From Pseudomonas sp. Root71 (GTDB taxonomy: Bacteria; Pseudomonadota; Gammaproteobacteria; Pseudomonadales; Pseudomonadaceae), in contig NZ_LMHY01000022.1 of NCBI RefSeq assembly GCF_001429045.1, positions 22,319 through 86,318 of the forward strand: a stretch of DNA of 64,000 nucleotides. Reading direction: 5' to 3'. Below are positions 23,694-33,071 of the stretch, piece after piece. Below the pieces are notes generated by a model. It was not told where the DNA came from, did no database searches, and saw only the letters and a list, made by a program, of their open reading frames with translations. A program made the translations under genes and the position numbers. Each line of letters begins with the position of its first letter. Position 1 is the first letter of the stretch.

Positions 23694-24590
23694 ATGATGG
23701 ACAAAACCCTACGCCGCGGTTCGTTCGAAATGACGGCCGCCATGCTGATCTCCGGTACCATCGGCTGGTTCGTGCTGGTGTCCGGGCAACCGGTGCTGGA
23801 CGTGGTGTTCTGGCGCTGCCTGTTCGGTGCCGGCACCTTGCTGCTGATTTGCGCAGCTTTCGGCTTTCTGCGTCCCGGCATTCTGACCCGCACTACGTTC
23901 CTGCTGGCGGTGCTCAGCGGTGTGGCGATTGTCGGCAACTGGGTGCTGTTGTTCGCGTCCTATTCCCGGGCATCAATTGCCATCGGCACCGCCGTCTATA
24001 ACGTCCAGCCGTTCATGCTGGTCGGGCTGGCGGCTTTGTTTCTCAACGAAAAGATCACCGCGCAGAAACTGACCTGGCTGGGCGTTTCGTTTCTCGGGAT
24101 GCTGGCGATTGTCAGCGCCCATGGCAGCCAGGGCGAGAGCGGCAGCGACTACCTGATGGGCATTGCCCTGGCGTTGGGCGCGGCGTTTCTCTATGCAATT
24201 GCCGCGTTGATCATCAAGCGTTTGACGGGTACGCCGCCGCATTTGATCGCGCTGATCCAGGTCAGCACCGGCGTGCTGTTGCTCGCGCCATTCGCGAATC
24301 TTTCGGTATTGCCGCAGGCACCGAGCGCGTGGGCCAGCCTGGTGACGCTGGGCATGGTGCACACCGGTGTGATGTACGTGTTGCTGTACGGCGCGATTCA
24401 AAAACTGCCGACCGCGCTGACGGGTGCGTTGTCCTTCATCTACCCGATCGCGGCGATTTTCGTCGACTGGTTTGCCTTCGGTCATCGCCTGGAGCCGCTG
24501 CAATGGATCGGCGTCGCGGCGATTTTGCTGGCTGCTGCCGGCATGCAACAAGGCTGGTCGCTGAAGTTTCGGCGCACGGTGACGCCGTAA
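23694..24590 (+). CDS. EamA/DMT-superfamily exporter
   Basis: A 298-residue inner-membrane protein with about ten TM helices in two EamA repeats. Features: SGTIGWFVLVSGQPVLDVVFWRCLFGAGTLL in the first repeat, ASYSRASIAIGTAVYNVQPFMLVGLAALFLNEKITAQKL (the family's helix-4 signature), and GALSFIYPIAAIFVDWFAFGHRLEPLQWIGVAAIL in the second. Two ATG codons (23694, 23697) follow GAGGAG; the second has better spacing. Transcribed away from an Lrp regulator, it likely exports an amino acid or related metabolite. The substrate is not predictable. Confidence 0.9.
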   Translation: MMDKTLRRGSFEMTAAMLISGTIGWFVLVSGQPVLDVVFWRCLFGAGTLLLICAAFGFLRPGILTRTTFLLAVLSGVAIVGNWVLLFASYSRASIAIGTAVYNVQPFMLVGLAALFLNEKITAQKLTWLGVSFLGMLAIVSAHGSQGESGSDYLMGIALALGAAFLYAIAALIIKRLTGTPPHLIALIQVSTGVLLLAPFANLSVLPQAPSAWASLVTLGMVHTGVMYVLLYGAIQKLPTALTGALSFIYPIAAIFVDWFAFGHRLEPLQWIGVAAILLAAAGMQQGWSLKFRRTVTP

Positions 24591-24605
24591 CCCGCGCCCC
24601 AGGCG

Positions 24606-25646
24606 TCAGATGTTCCAGCGCGGGGCGCTCTTGGCCAGGCGCTGGCGCATCTCGCCGACGTTGGCGGCCAGTTGTTGAGTCAGCAAGCGGTACCCGTCCA
24701 GCGTGTTATAGACCGGTGCATCGAGGCTGACGAGAGGGGCATCCACGGGGCGATTGAGCCGCTGGGCGGCGCCTGATTTCAACGCCCGGGCCATGCCGAT
24801 CAATTGCACGCGAATCTGCCGATGTTCGGCTTTCAAGGCCGTTTGCATCAGCAACATCGCCTCGGGGTCATTGGTATCCGGTCGGGTATTGCCGAGGATC
24901 TCCAGGGTGCTGACGCACATGCGCAGGTTGCGCTGGAGAGCATCGAGGTCGGTCATGGAGATCTTCACTTCCTTGGACACCGAGGGCATCAGTGAGCGAA
25001 GTTGCACCATCGCCGCGTTCAGGCGGGTCATGAGCTTGAGGTGTTCGTCGGCGGTGATAGCCTGGCCGTCTATGATGCGCCCATGGATTTTCGCGCAATC
25101 ACGCAGCGCATCGGCCAGGTTGTAGCGCCAGGAATAAACCGCATACAACGGCAGGGCGAAGGAAAACGCCAAGGCCAGGGCAATGCCGATCAGGATGTCC
25201 ACCCCGCGCCACAAGCCATCGGTAACCGGGTTGTCGCCGTGCCCCGCGACGATGAACACGGTAATCGCCGATAGCAGTGCGGTGTAGCCACCCTTGCCGA
25301 TGGCGTGATACGAGAAAAACCCGCAGACCACCGACATGGCGAAATAGGTCAGCCAGGGCATCCCGAGCCAGGCCTGTTGTGCCACCAGTACCAGGCCGAC
25401 ACCGGCGCCGATCAAGGTGCCGATGGCGCGCTCGGCGGCTTTCTTGCCGATGTTGCCGTGGTGCTGCAGGCCGCCGATCACCACCAGCATGGTCACCGAC
25501 GCCCACTCACCGTGGGGCAGGTTGATCCCGGTGGTCAGCAGGATCGTCGCCAGCAACCCGAGCGACACTCGCACCGCATGGATCACCCGGGCATGGCGGT
25601 AGCGCCGGTACGGGTCCAGCAACGGACGCAGCAGTCGGCGCAGCAA
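24606..25646 (-). CDS. FUSC-family membrane protein
   Basis: A 346-residue protein of the fusaric-acid-resistance-like (FUSC/YccS) group. The N-terminal ~180 residues hold six hydrophobic segments, including ATILLTTGINLPHGEWASVTMLVVIGGLQHHGNIGKKAAERAIGTLIGAGVGLVLV; the conserved R-x-x-GT-x-x-GAGVG is clear. The rest is a helical cytosolic part (HLKLMTRLNAAMVQLRSLMPS). It is shorter than full two-module FUSC proteins (650-700), so it is a one-module form. It is convergent with the EamA gene and 44 bases downstream of the aldehyde dehydrogenase, with which it may be cotranscribed. Confidence 0.85.
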   Translation of the reverse strand: MLRRLLRPLLDPYRRYRHARVIHAVRVSLGLLATILLTTGINLPHGEWASVTMLVVIGGLQHHGNIGKKAAERAIGTLIGAGVGLVLVAQQAWLGMPWLTYFAMSVVCGFFSYHAIGKGGYTALLSAITVFIVAGHGDNPVTDGLWRGVDILIGIALALAFSFALPLYAVYSWRYNLADALRDCAKIHGRIIDGQAITADEHLKLMTRLNAAMVQLRSLMPSVSKEVKISMTDLDALQRNLRMCVSTLEILGNTRPDTNDPEAMLLMQTALKAEHRQIRVQLIGMARALKSGAAQRLNRPVDAPLVSLDAPVYNTLDGYRLLTQQLAANVGEMRQRLAKSAPRWNI

Positions 25647-25690
25647 GGGTGGCAGTCGATGGGCTCTGGATGTACTCAGGCCGGCTCTCC

Positions 25691-27316
25691 TCAGAAGATG
25701 TAGTCGGTGGTCAGGAAGCTCGAACTGCGGCCGCTGATGATCTCGCTGATCAGGTCCTTGTTGGTTTCCTGGAACTTGGTGGCCACCAGGGTACGGATCG
25801 AAAACACCCGCAGCGCGTCATGGACCGACAAGGTGCCTTCGGCCGAGTTCTTGCGACCATTGAAAGGATAGGTGTCCGGGCCGCGCTGGCACTGGGCATT
25901 GAGGTTGATGCGCCCGACCTGATTGGCGAAGGTGTCCACCAGCCGGCCGACCGCCACCGGATTGGTGCCGAAGATGCTCAATTGCTGGCCGAAATCCGAC
26001 TCCAGCACGTAGTCGATCACGGTATCCAGATGACGGTACGGCACGATGGGGACGACGGGGCCGAACTGTTCTTCCTGATACACCCGCATCTGCGGCGTGA
26101 CCGGGTACAGCACCGCCGGGTAGAAGAACGAAGCACGAGCCTCGCCGCCGTTGGGGTTGACCACCTTGGCGCCTTTGCTCTCGGCGTCCGCCACCAGTGC
26201 ATGCAGATAGTCGACCTTGCCCGATTCCGGCAGCGGTGTCAGGGCTACGCCACTTTCCCAGGGCATGCCGGGCTTGAGGTTGGCGAGCCTGGCATTGAAT
26301 TTGTCGATGAAGGACTCGACCACGTCTTCATGGACAAACAGGATTTTCAGGGCGGTGCAGCGCTGGCCATTGAACGATAGTGAACCGGTCAGCGCTTCAC
26401 TGACCGCGTTGTCCAGATCCACTTCCGGCAGGACGATGCCCGGGTTTTTCGCATCCAGGCCCAGCGCCGCGCGCAAGCGGTGGGGTCTCGGATGGAGTTT
26501 TTTCAAGTCACTGGCGGCCTTGTTGGTGCCAATGAAGGCAAAGATGTCGATCTTGCCGCTGGCCATCAGCGCACTGACCGTCTCGCGGCCGCTGCCGTAG
26601 ATGACGTTGATCACCCCGGTCGGGAAGCTGTCGCGGAAGGCCTCCAGCAGCGGGCGAATCAGCAGCACGCCGAGCTTGGCCGGCTTGAACACCACGGTGT
26701 TGCCCATGATCAGCGCCGGGATCAGCGTGGTGAAGGTTTCGTTCAACGGATAGTTGTAAGGCCCCATGCACAGGGCCACGCCCATCGGCACGCGACGGAT
26801 CTGGCCGAGGGTGTCCTGTTCCAGTTCGAAACGGCTGGAGCGGCGGTCGAGTTCCTTCAGCGCGTTGATGGTGTCGACGATGTAGTCGCAGGTACGGTCG
26901 AACTCCTTTTCCGAGTCCTTGAGGTTCTTGCCGATTTCCCACATCAGCAACTTGACCACGGCGTCGCGCTGCTCGCGCATGCGCCCGAGGAAGGTTTCGA
27001 CGTGCTGGATGCGTTCGGCCACGCGCATGGTCGGCCACAGGCCCTGGCCGCGGTCGTAGGCGCGGACGGCGGCGTCCAGGGCGGTCAAGGCGGTGTCGGC
27101 ATCGAGCAGTGGCGTGCTGCCGAGGATCACTTGTTCGTCGCCATTCGGGCCTGCCAGGTACACCGGGCTGCGGACCTGGGCCAGCGGCCCGTTCCAGGTT
27201 CTGAGTTGGCCATCGACCAGGTACTCGCGCTGCTCGGTCTGGCCGTCAAGGCGGTACTTTTCCGGGATGTCGGCGGGGCTTGGGAACAGATTCTGGAGAA
27301 TATTGGCTGTGGTCAT
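25691..27316 (-). CDS. Aldehyde dehydrogenase, GapN-like (NADP-dependent GAPDH type)
   Basis: A 541-residue aldehyde dehydrogenase. Start ATG 27316 is taken because the N-terminus MTTANILQNLFPSPADIP is the usual one and upstream codons lack an RBS. Visible motifs: MGPYNYPLNETFTTLIPALIMGNTVVFKPAK (NAD(P)-binding), DLDNAVSEALTGSLSFNGQRCTALK with catalytic Cys at residue 320, and EEQFGPVVPIVPY. The FNGQRCTA form and the very long N-terminus are like non-phosphorylating glyceraldehyde-3-phosphate dehydrogenases. Substrate assignment is by resemblance only. Upstream 27317-27581 holds no gene, apart from a hairpin near 27541-27566 close to the cytochrome gene. Confidence 0.8.
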   Translation of the reverse strand: MTTANILQNLFPSPADIPEKYRLDGQTEQREYLVDGQLRTWNGPLAQVRSPVYLAGPNGDEQVILGSTPLLDADTALTALDAAVRAYDRGQGLWPTMRVAERIQHVETFLGRMREQRDAVVKLLMWEIGKNLKDSEKEFDRTCDYIVDTINALKELDRRSSRFELEQDTLGQIRRVPMGVALCMGPYNYPLNETFTTLIPALIMGNTVVFKPAKLGVLLIRPLLEAFRDSFPTGVINVIYGSGRETVSALMASGKIDIFAFIGTNKAASDLKKLHPRPHRLRAALGLDAKNPGIVLPEVDLDNAVSEALTGSLSFNGQRCTALKILFVHEDVVESFIDKFNARLANLKPGMPWESGVALTPLPESGKVDYLHALVADAESKGAKVVNPNGGEARASFFYPAVLYPVTPQMRVYQEEQFGPVVPIVPYRHLDTVIDYVLESDFGQQLSIFGTNPVAVGRLVDTFANQVGRINLNAQCQRGPDTYPFNGRKNSAEGTLSVHDALRVFSIRTLVATKFQETNKDLISEIISGRSSSFLTTDYIF

Positions 27317-27581
27317 GTCGCTACCCCTCTGGATTGGCTGATGCACTGATGAATCGTTTTAGCAGACCTCAGCAACGCTTGTCATGACTCATCTCAGCGT
27401 TTTTCCGCACGGCGTGATGTCTGGGGATTTGTCGGTGCTTTCCGTCATGGCCTCAGAAGCGCCCCTTGTTGGCCCCCAATGCCCTCAATGCGCCCGCGCG
27501 GGGTGCCTTAAGGTTGACTCTCCTTGATCACAACAAAAAAGGCTGCACCCGGCTGGCCGGGCAGCCAATGAGAGGACAGCC

Positions 27582-27968
27582 ATGCGGGCAAGCCGATTAA
27601 CTGAAAAGCCTAGCCTTTGTTTGGCCTTGGCGGGGTGTGTCTTTGCGGCGTTGCTGGCAGGGTGCGGCGAAGCGCCGGACAACCCGCCGACCCGCAGCGA
27701 AGCAGGCGCCGCGAGACCCGCCGACGCCGAGCTGGCGCAGGTCTACGACAACAGCTGCAGGCTGTGCCACGCCAATCCGGCGGCCGGGGCGCCGCTGACC
27801 GGTGACATCAAGGCCTGGCAACCACGGGTATTGCAGGGTGCCGACACGCTGCTCGATCACGCGATCAACGGTTACAACGGCATGCCGCCGATGGGCCTGT
27901 GCATGCAGTGTTCGCAAGAACAGTTCCTGGCGCTGATTGCCTTTATGTCCGGCCAGCAAATCCAATAA
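27582..27968 (+). CDS. sphD: c-type cytochrome lipoprotein, sphD
   Basis: A 128-residue small cytochrome c5-like protein. The signal ends in the lipobox LLAGC. One heme site CRLCH and an axial Met in NGYNGMPPMGLCMQC are visible, with an extra Cys pair in CMQC. It likely accepts electrons from the next gene's flavin oxidoreductase. The gene order cytochrome, oxidoreductase, PLP enzyme, then oppositely oriented sphA and sphR equals PA5328-PA5324 of P. aeruginosa, where sphBCD and sphA respond to sphingosine under SphR. The symbol rests on this synteny. A stem-loop lies at 27541-27566 just upstream. Confidence 0.8.
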   Translation: MRASRLTEKPSLCLALAGCVFAALLAGCGEAPDNPPTRSEAGAARPADAELAQVYDNSCRLCHANPAAGAPLTGDIKAWQPRVLQGADTLLDHAINGYNGMPPMGLCMQCSQEQFLALIAFMSGQQIQ

Positions 27969-27990
27969 CAAGAACGGCAGGGTGCAATTC

Positions 27991-29385
27991 ATGACGATGG
28001 ACCTGACACGGCGTCAGTTGTTGCAACGGGCGAGCGTCATTGGCGCCTTTACCGCGCTCGGCTCAACGCCGGCACTGGCCGAGCTGTTGCGCGCGCCACG
28101 CCTGATTCCCTGGCGCAACTGGTCGGGCGGCCAGAGTTGCCTGCCGGCGGCGCGGCTGGCGCCCAAGAATCTGGATGAGTTGACGCAGGTGGTGCGCCAG
28201 GCCCCCGGCAGGATTCGGCCGGTGGGCTCGGCGCACTCCTTCAGCGCGCTGGTGCCCACTGATGGCACCTTGCTTTCGCTGAGCTATTTCACCGGTCTGC
28301 TCGATCACGATGGGAAAACGCTGCAGGCCGAGTTCGCCGCCGGCACCCCGATGTCACGCATGGGCACGCCGCTCAAGGACATCGGCCAGGCCCTGCAAAA
28401 CATGGCTGACATCGATTACCAGACCCTGGCGGGCGCGATCTCGACCTCGACCCACGGTACCGGCAAAAACTTTCAATCCTATTCGGCGCATGTCTGCGGC
28501 ATGCAGTTGGTGGCTGCCAGTGGCGAGGTGCTGGACTGCGACGCCAGTCGCCATCCTGAAGTGTACAGCGCAGCCCGGGTGTCCCTGGGGGCGTTGGGCG
28601 TGGCCACCAGGGTGCGCCTGCAAAACCGCCCGGCGTACCGCTTGCGGGAGCGCCAATGGATCGCCAAGACTGAAGAACTGCTGGAGGACCTGGACAAGAA
28701 CACCCGGGAAAACCAGCACTGGGAAATGCTCGTGGTGACCCATTCGGACTACGCCTTGTCGATCGCCCTGAACGAAACCACCGACCCGGCCACACCGCCC
28801 GTGCCGGCGGATGAGGAGGGCGGCAACGAGTTTGTCACGCTGATCGAGAAGATCGACAAATACGCCAGCGACTTCCCGGACCTGCGCCGCACCCTGCTCA
28901 ACAACCTGCGCCACCTGGCCAGTTTCGATGACCGGGTGGGGGACTCGTTCGATATCTACGCCAACGTGCGCACGGTGCGTTTCAATGAAATGGAATATTC
29001 CGTGCCGGCCGAATACGGCCCGGCCTGTTTGCGCGAGATTCTCAAACTGATACAGGACAAAGACCTGCGCACCTGGTTTCCGATCGAGTACCGGTACGTC
29101 AAGGCCGACGACATTCCACTGAGCATGTTCGAAGGCCGCGACAGCTGTTCGATCTCGGTCCATCAGCATTACCAGATGGATCATCACAACTTGTTCGCCG
29201 CCATCGAGCCGATTTTCTGGAAGTACAACGGCCGGCCGCACTGGGGCAAGTTGCACACGCTGAACGCGAAAAACCTGCAGCCGCTGTACCCGCGCTGGCA
29301 GGAATTCATCCAGGTGCGGCAGGCACTCGACCCCGGTGGCAAATTTCTCAATGCGCATCTGTCTTCCATTCTGGGGGTGAGCTGA
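27991..29385 (+). CDS. sphC: Tat-exported FAD oxidoreductase (D-arabinono-lactone oxidase type), sphC
   Basis: A 464-residue FAD-linked oxidase. ATG 27991 begins a Tat signal with TRRQLLQRASVIGAFTALG and processing near PALA, so it works in the periplasm. The FAD-binding part has RPVGSAHSFSALVPTDG and the STSTHGTGKNFQSYSAHVCGM motif. The C-terminus is the ALO domain (FPIEYRYVKADDIPLSMFEGRDSCSISVHQ, ending LDPGGKFLNAHL). In P. aeruginosa the equivalent (PA5327) belongs to the sphingosine-induced sphBCD operon; it may oxidise a sphingoid alcohol and pass electrons to the adjacent cytochrome. The direct substrate is not known to me. Its stop overlaps the next start. Confidence 0.82.
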   Translation: MTMDLTRRQLLQRASVIGAFTALGSTPALAELLRAPRLIPWRNWSGGQSCLPAARLAPKNLDELTQVVRQAPGRIRPVGSAHSFSALVPTDGTLLSLSYFTGLLDHDGKTLQAEFAAGTPMSRMGTPLKDIGQALQNMADIDYQTLAGAISTSTHGTGKNFQSYSAHVCGMQLVAASGEVLDCDASRHPEVYSAARVSLGALGVATRVRLQNRPAYRLRERQWIAKTEELLEDLDKNTRENQHWEMLVVTHSDYALSIALNETTDPATPPVPADEEGGNEFVTLIEKIDKYASDFPDLRRTLLNNLRHLASFDDRVGDSFDIYANVRTVRFNEMEYSVPAEYGPACLREILKLIQDKDLRTWFPIEYRYVKADDIPLSMFEGRDSCSISVHQHYQMDHHNLFAAIEPIFWKYNGRPHWGKLHTLNAKNLQPLYPRWQEFIQVRQALDPGGKFLNAHLSSILGVS

Positions 29386-30668
29386 TGGCCGTCAATCGCC
29401 GCAATTTCTTGCTTGGCAGCGCAGGCGTCGGCGCCTTGCTGGTGGGTGTCGGGGCGTGGCTGCGGCCGAGTGACCGAGGCGCGCCGTACAGCGATTACTT
29501 CCGTACGCTGAACCGCGAACTCAAGGACCACGGGCCGATGCGACCAGTGATGCTGATCGACCTTGATCGGCTGGATCACAACATCGATGTGGTGATGCAA
29601 TCGGTCAAGCGCGCCGGCAAGCACCTGCGCCTGGTGGAAAAATCACTGCCGGCGCCGGGGCTCCTGGCCTACATCGCCCGGCGCGCCGGCACCCAACGCC
29701 TGATGTCGTTTCACCAGCCGTTTCTCAACCATGACGCGGTGCAGTTTGCCGAGGCCGACATTCTGTTGGGCAAGCCGCTGCCGGTGCGTTCGGCCGAGTT
29801 GTTCTATCAGTCGCACAAGGGGCCTTTCGACCCTTCGACGCAATTGCAATGGTTGCTCGATACACCGCAGCGCCTGCAGCAATACCTCGCCCTGGCCCAA
29901 GGGCTGGGCACGCGAATGCGGGTCAACATCGAACTGGATGTCGGGCTGCATCGCGGTGGCGTCAGCGACCTTGGCGTACTCGGGCAGATGCTGACGCTGA
30001 TCAGCCAGCACCCGCAGCACCTGGAATTCGCCGGGTTCATGGGCTACGACCCGTTCGTGGGCATGGGCGTGCCGGGGATTCTGGGCTCGCCCGAGGAGCT
30101 GTTCGCCAAGGTGATGGTGATTTACCACCGCTGCGTCGATTTCACCCGTCGGCAATACCCCGGTTTGTGGCGCGAAGGGTTGACCCTCAATACGGCCGGC
30201 AGCCCGAGCTATCGCATGCATGAACACGAACAGCTCAGCAGCGAAGTGTCGGTGGGGACGGCGATGCTCAAGCCCACTCACTATGATTTGCCGTCACTGG
30301 CCGAGCATGTGCCGGCCGCCTACATCGCCACGCCCGTGTTGAAAAGCACCGGGGCTGTGAATATTCCGGCGCTGGATGACAAGTCCAGGCTGTTTTCCTG
30401 GTGGGACACCAATCAGCGCGAAACGTATTTCATCTATGGCGGTAACTGGATGGCGCAGTTCGAGTCGCCCGCGGGGTTGCAGAGCAATGGTGTGTATGGC
30501 CGTAGTTCGAACCAGGAAATGGTCAATGGGTCGGCGGCGGTGGGGCTGACGGTGGAGGACCAGGTGTTCTTGCGCCCGACCCAGACGGAGTCGGTGTTAT
30601 TGCAGTTCGGGGATTTGCTGGCGGTTCGGGGTGGGAAGATTGTGGTTACTTGGCCGGTGTATTCCTGA
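29385..30668 (+). CDS. sphB: PLP-dependent alanine racemase-like/DSD1-type enzyme, sphB
   Basis: A 427-residue PLP enzyme of the D-threonine aldolase/D-serine dehydratase (DSD1) fold. It starts with a Tat signal (NRRNFLLGSAGVGALLVGVGAWL). The barrel opens with PVMLIDLDRLDHNIDVVMQSV and has the PLP lysine K86 in LRLVEKSL. Later LELDVGLHRGGV-like NIELDVGLHRGGVSDLG and a C-terminal metal-type domain (TLNTAGSPSYRMHEHE) follow. Being periplasmic and in the sph operon (as PA5326), it probably acts on the amino-alcohol part of sphingosine. That substrate is inferred from operon membership. Start ATG 29385 overlaps the sphC stop. Confidence 0.8.
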   Translation: MAVNRRNFLLGSAGVGALLVGVGAWLRPSDRGAPYSDYFRTLNRELKDHGPMRPVMLIDLDRLDHNIDVVMQSVKRAGKHLRLVEKSLPAPGLLAYIARRAGTQRLMSFHQPFLNHDAVQFAEADILLGKPLPVRSAELFYQSHKGPFDPSTQLQWLLDTPQRLQQYLALAQGLGTRMRVNIELDVGLHRGGVSDLGVLGQMLTLISQHPQHLEFAGFMGYDPFVGMGVPGILGSPEELFAKVMVIYHRCVDFTRRQYPGLWREGLTLNTAGSPSYRMHEHEQLSSEVSVGTAMLKPTHYDLPSLAEHVPAAYIATPVLKSTGAVNIPALDDKSRLFSWWDTNQRETYFIYGGNWMAQFESPAGLQSNGVYGRSSNQEMVNGSAAVGLTVEDQVFLRPTQTESVLLQFGDLLAVRGGKIVVTWPVYS

Positions 30669-30689
30669 AATTTGTTAGGTGACTGTTCC

Positions 30690-30780
30690 GACGCCTTCGC
30701 GAGCAAGCCCGCTCCCACATTTGGAATGCATTCCCCTGTGGGAGCGGGCTTGCTCCGGGCGGCGTTCCGACGAAGGCGTC
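30690..30780. repeat. Paired REP element (GAGCAAGCCCGCTCCCACA family) as bidirectional terminator
   Basis: GAGCAAGCCCGCTCCCACA (30701-30719) and its reverse complement (30737-30755), flanked by an outer inverted pair GACGCCTTCG/CGAAGGCGTC (30690-30699, 30771-30780). It lies between the convergent sphB and sphA ends and can fold into one long hairpin. Confidence 0.85.
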
Positions 30781-30787
30781 ATTTCAG

Positions 30788-31732
30788 TCAGAACGCATAC
30801 GGAATACTGACTTTGGCCCAAAGCATTTCCCCTTCAGGCCGGTTTTCCACGTCGAACTCCTTGGCCCAGCGAATCTCCGCGCTGGCGTATTCGAGAAAGG
30901 TCCAGTGCAGCGCCGGGCCAATGGCAAACACCTGGCCGCGCACCCCGTCGTTCACGTCCTGGCCATTGAACTGCACGGTGTGGCCGAACTGTTTGTCGTC
31001 GGTGGTCTGCTTGAGGTAGTAGCCGTTCAACCCGAGCATCAGATTGTCGGTGATCTTGAAACTGGCGGAATAGTCGAAGTGGAAAATCTGCCCTGACTTG
31101 TAGTCGGTGTCCTTGTTTTTCTCGTTGAAACTGTAGGTGGTCTTCATCGACACCTCGGTTCTGTCCGTCGGCAGCCAGGTGAAGGAGAACAAAGGTTTGT
31201 AGGTGTAGAAATTGTTGCTGGTGTTGGCCAGGCGATCAACGCTGTATTCGCCGGTCGGCACGGTGATTTCGATGGCGGCGCCGAGGGTCAGGTCTGGGCC
31301 CATGTCCCAGAGAATGATCGGTGCGACTGTGGTGTCGCCCATGCCTTCGCGGGTGTCCTGCAAGCCGAACACCGAGACTTCCTGCTTGAGCCAGGGCTGC
31401 GCGATGTAGCCACCCAGCCGGCCGCCAAACACCCGCACCGGGCTGAGGTAATCCAGGCGCGGAATGACCGCCGTGGACTCGATCTCGACGTTCGGCACCT
31501 TGCCGCCGAGGGAGCTGATATTGAGCTTCGTGGCTTTGTAGTGGTTGTAGTAGAGGTTGAAGGCAACCATGTTGTCCGGAAGGCTGTCGGGCGAAAGCGG
31601 CAACATGAAAAAGCCGTCGGTGCCGGTGCCGATGTTGTCCACGCCAGCCTCGGTGGCCAGTGCCGGTTGCAGGGCGCAGACGCCGGCCAGGCCAATGACC
31701 AGTAGGGGAAGTGTCGTGCGGGTCGGGATCAT
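30788..31732 (-). CDS. sphA: SphA-type outer membrane protein
   Basis: A 314-residue outer-membrane β-barrel-like protein. The start ATG 31732 gives a signal peptide IPTRTTLPLLVIGLAGVCAL with cleavage near QPALA. The mature part has alternating β-strands (AFNLYYNHYKATKLN, LGGYIAQPWLKQEVSVFG, LTLGAAIEITVPTGEYS) and ends in an aromatic residue, VSIPYAF. This is the phenol-degradation MetA-like/SphA family. P. aeruginosa SphA (PA5325) is sphingosine-induced and sits between sphB and sphR exactly as here. It likely takes up or handles sphingosine at the outer membrane. 208 bases separate it from divergent sphR. Confidence 0.82.
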   Translation of the reverse strand: MIPTRTTLPLLVIGLAGVCALQPALATEAGVDNIGTGTDGFFMLPLSPDSLPDNMVAFNLYYNHYKATKLNISSLGGKVPNVEIESTAVIPRLDYLSPVRVFGGRLGGYIAQPWLKQEVSVFGLQDTREGMGDTTVAPIILWDMGPDLTLGAAIEITVPTGEYSVDRLANTSNNFYTYKPLFSFTWLPTDRTEVSMKTTYSFNEKNKDTDYKSGQIFHFDYSASFKITDNLMLGLNGYYLKQTTDDKQFGHTVQFNGQDVNDGVRGQVFAIGPALHWTFLEYASAEIRWAKEFDVENRPEGEMLWAKVSIPYAF

Positions 31733-31940
31733 GGGTGTTCTCATTATTATTGTTAGCGGGCTGTCCGGCATCCATACGAGGGCCGCAACATAGAAATAAG
31801 CTGTCTGCGCCCTGCAAGGCAGGGTATTGGCGGCCATTTAGGGGGACTTCTGCGGACAGCCTTTGCACCCTGTGCTAACTTCCTTCGACATAGCCGGTTA
31901 CAAAAATAAGAATGCAGCTCGACCCGGAACGTATAGCCCC

Positions 31941-32981
31941 ATGCAAATGAAAGTGACCGATCCCACCTTTGAACTGGCGCTGGTGTCGCCGTTTCTCCTG
32001 CAGACCCTGGCCGAAGTCGCCGAGCAAAAAGGCATCCACCCCGAAAGCCTGTGCCGAGGCTTGGGTTTTACCTTTGAAGACCTGCAGGACCCGGCGCAGC
32101 GAATTTCCTATCGCCAGGCCGTGGCCATGATTCAGCGCGCGCTCAAGGCCTTGCCCAATCAGGGGCTGGGCCTGTGGGTCGGCGCGCAGAATGTGCTCGG
32201 TACGCTGGGGTTGTTGGGGCATGTGTTGTCGCTGTGCAAGACCCTGCGCGATGCCTTTGAACTGGGCATTCGCCATCAACACACCTCTGGCGGCATTGTC
32301 GTGTCGAGTGTGGAGGAGGCGGGGGATCGGGTGTTTATCGACGTTGAATGCCGCTTGCCGTTCGCCGACGTGCAGTTGTTCGCGGTCGAGGAGTTTTTCG
32401 CCAGCCTGCTGGTGTACGGCCGGGCGCTGGTCGGGGCGGATTTCAAGCCGATGGCCGTGGAGTTCATGCATGCCGCGCCGGAGTATCTCGGCGAATATTC
32501 GCGCCTGCTGGGGCCGGACGTGCGTTTCGGCTGCCTGCAAAACCGCATGGTGATCGAGGCACACTGGCTGGGCGTTCACTTGCCCAATCACCATTCCCTG
32601 GCCCTGCGTCAGGCCGTGAAACTGCTCGAGCTGGAAGCCGCGCAGGTGCACCAGAAAATGGACCTGATCCAGGCCGTGGAACGGGCGATTGCCCGGGACC
32701 TGACCGAAGGCAGCCACATCGAGAAAATCGCCGGCGACCTGAACATGAGCAGCCGCACCTTGCGCCGCCGCCTCACCGAACACGCATTGACCTTTGAAGC
32801 GCTGCTGGAACAAGTGCGTCAGGCCCGCACCATGAGCCTGCTGGCCAACCCGGACATGTCCATTGAACGCATCACCGAAGAAGTCGGCTACAGCGACGTG
32901 CGCAGCTTTCGCCGGGCGTTCAAGCGCTGGACCGGCATGAGCCCGAGTGCGTTCCGCAACGAAATCCCCAGCGTGGTTTGA
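31941..32981 (+). CDS. sphR: AraC-family sphingosine regulator SphR
   Basis: A 346-residue AraC-family activator with an N-terminal Arabinose_bd-type (OruR-like) sensing domain: PFLLQTLAEVAEQKGIHPESLCRGLGF, then RISYRQAVAMIQRALKALPNQGLGLWVG. A C-terminal double HTH follows (IEKIAGDLNMSSRTLRRRL, ITEEVGYSDVRSFRRAFKRWTGMSPSAFRNE). Start ATG 31941 is used; ATG 31947 is possible. It is divergent from sphA, as in PA5324/PA5325, and should activate sphA and sphBCD when sphingosine binds. A binding site between 31732 and 31941 is expected but was not located. Confidence 0.85.
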   Translation: MQMKVTDPTFELALVSPFLLQTLAEVAEQKGIHPESLCRGLGFTFEDLQDPAQRISYRQAVAMIQRALKALPNQGLGLWVGAQNVLGTLGLLGHVLSLCKTLRDAFELGIRHQHTSGGIVVSSVEEAGDRVFIDVECRLPFADVQLFAVEEFFASLLVYGRALVGADFKPMAVEFMHAAPEYLGEYSRLLGPDVRFGCLQNRMVIEAHWLGVHLPNHHSLALRQAVKLLELEAAQVHQKMDLIQAVERAIARDLTEGSHIEKIAGDLNMSSRTLRRRLTEHALTFEALLEQVRQARTMSLLANPDMSIERITEEVGYSDVRSFRRAFKRWTGMSPSAFRNEIPSVV

Positions 32982-33071
32982 TCTTTTGTGGCGAGTGGCT
33001 TCTGTGGCCTCTCACGGCACACAAACCCTCGTACTCCGGTTAAACTCTGTGCTCTTTTTCAAGGAGTTCAT

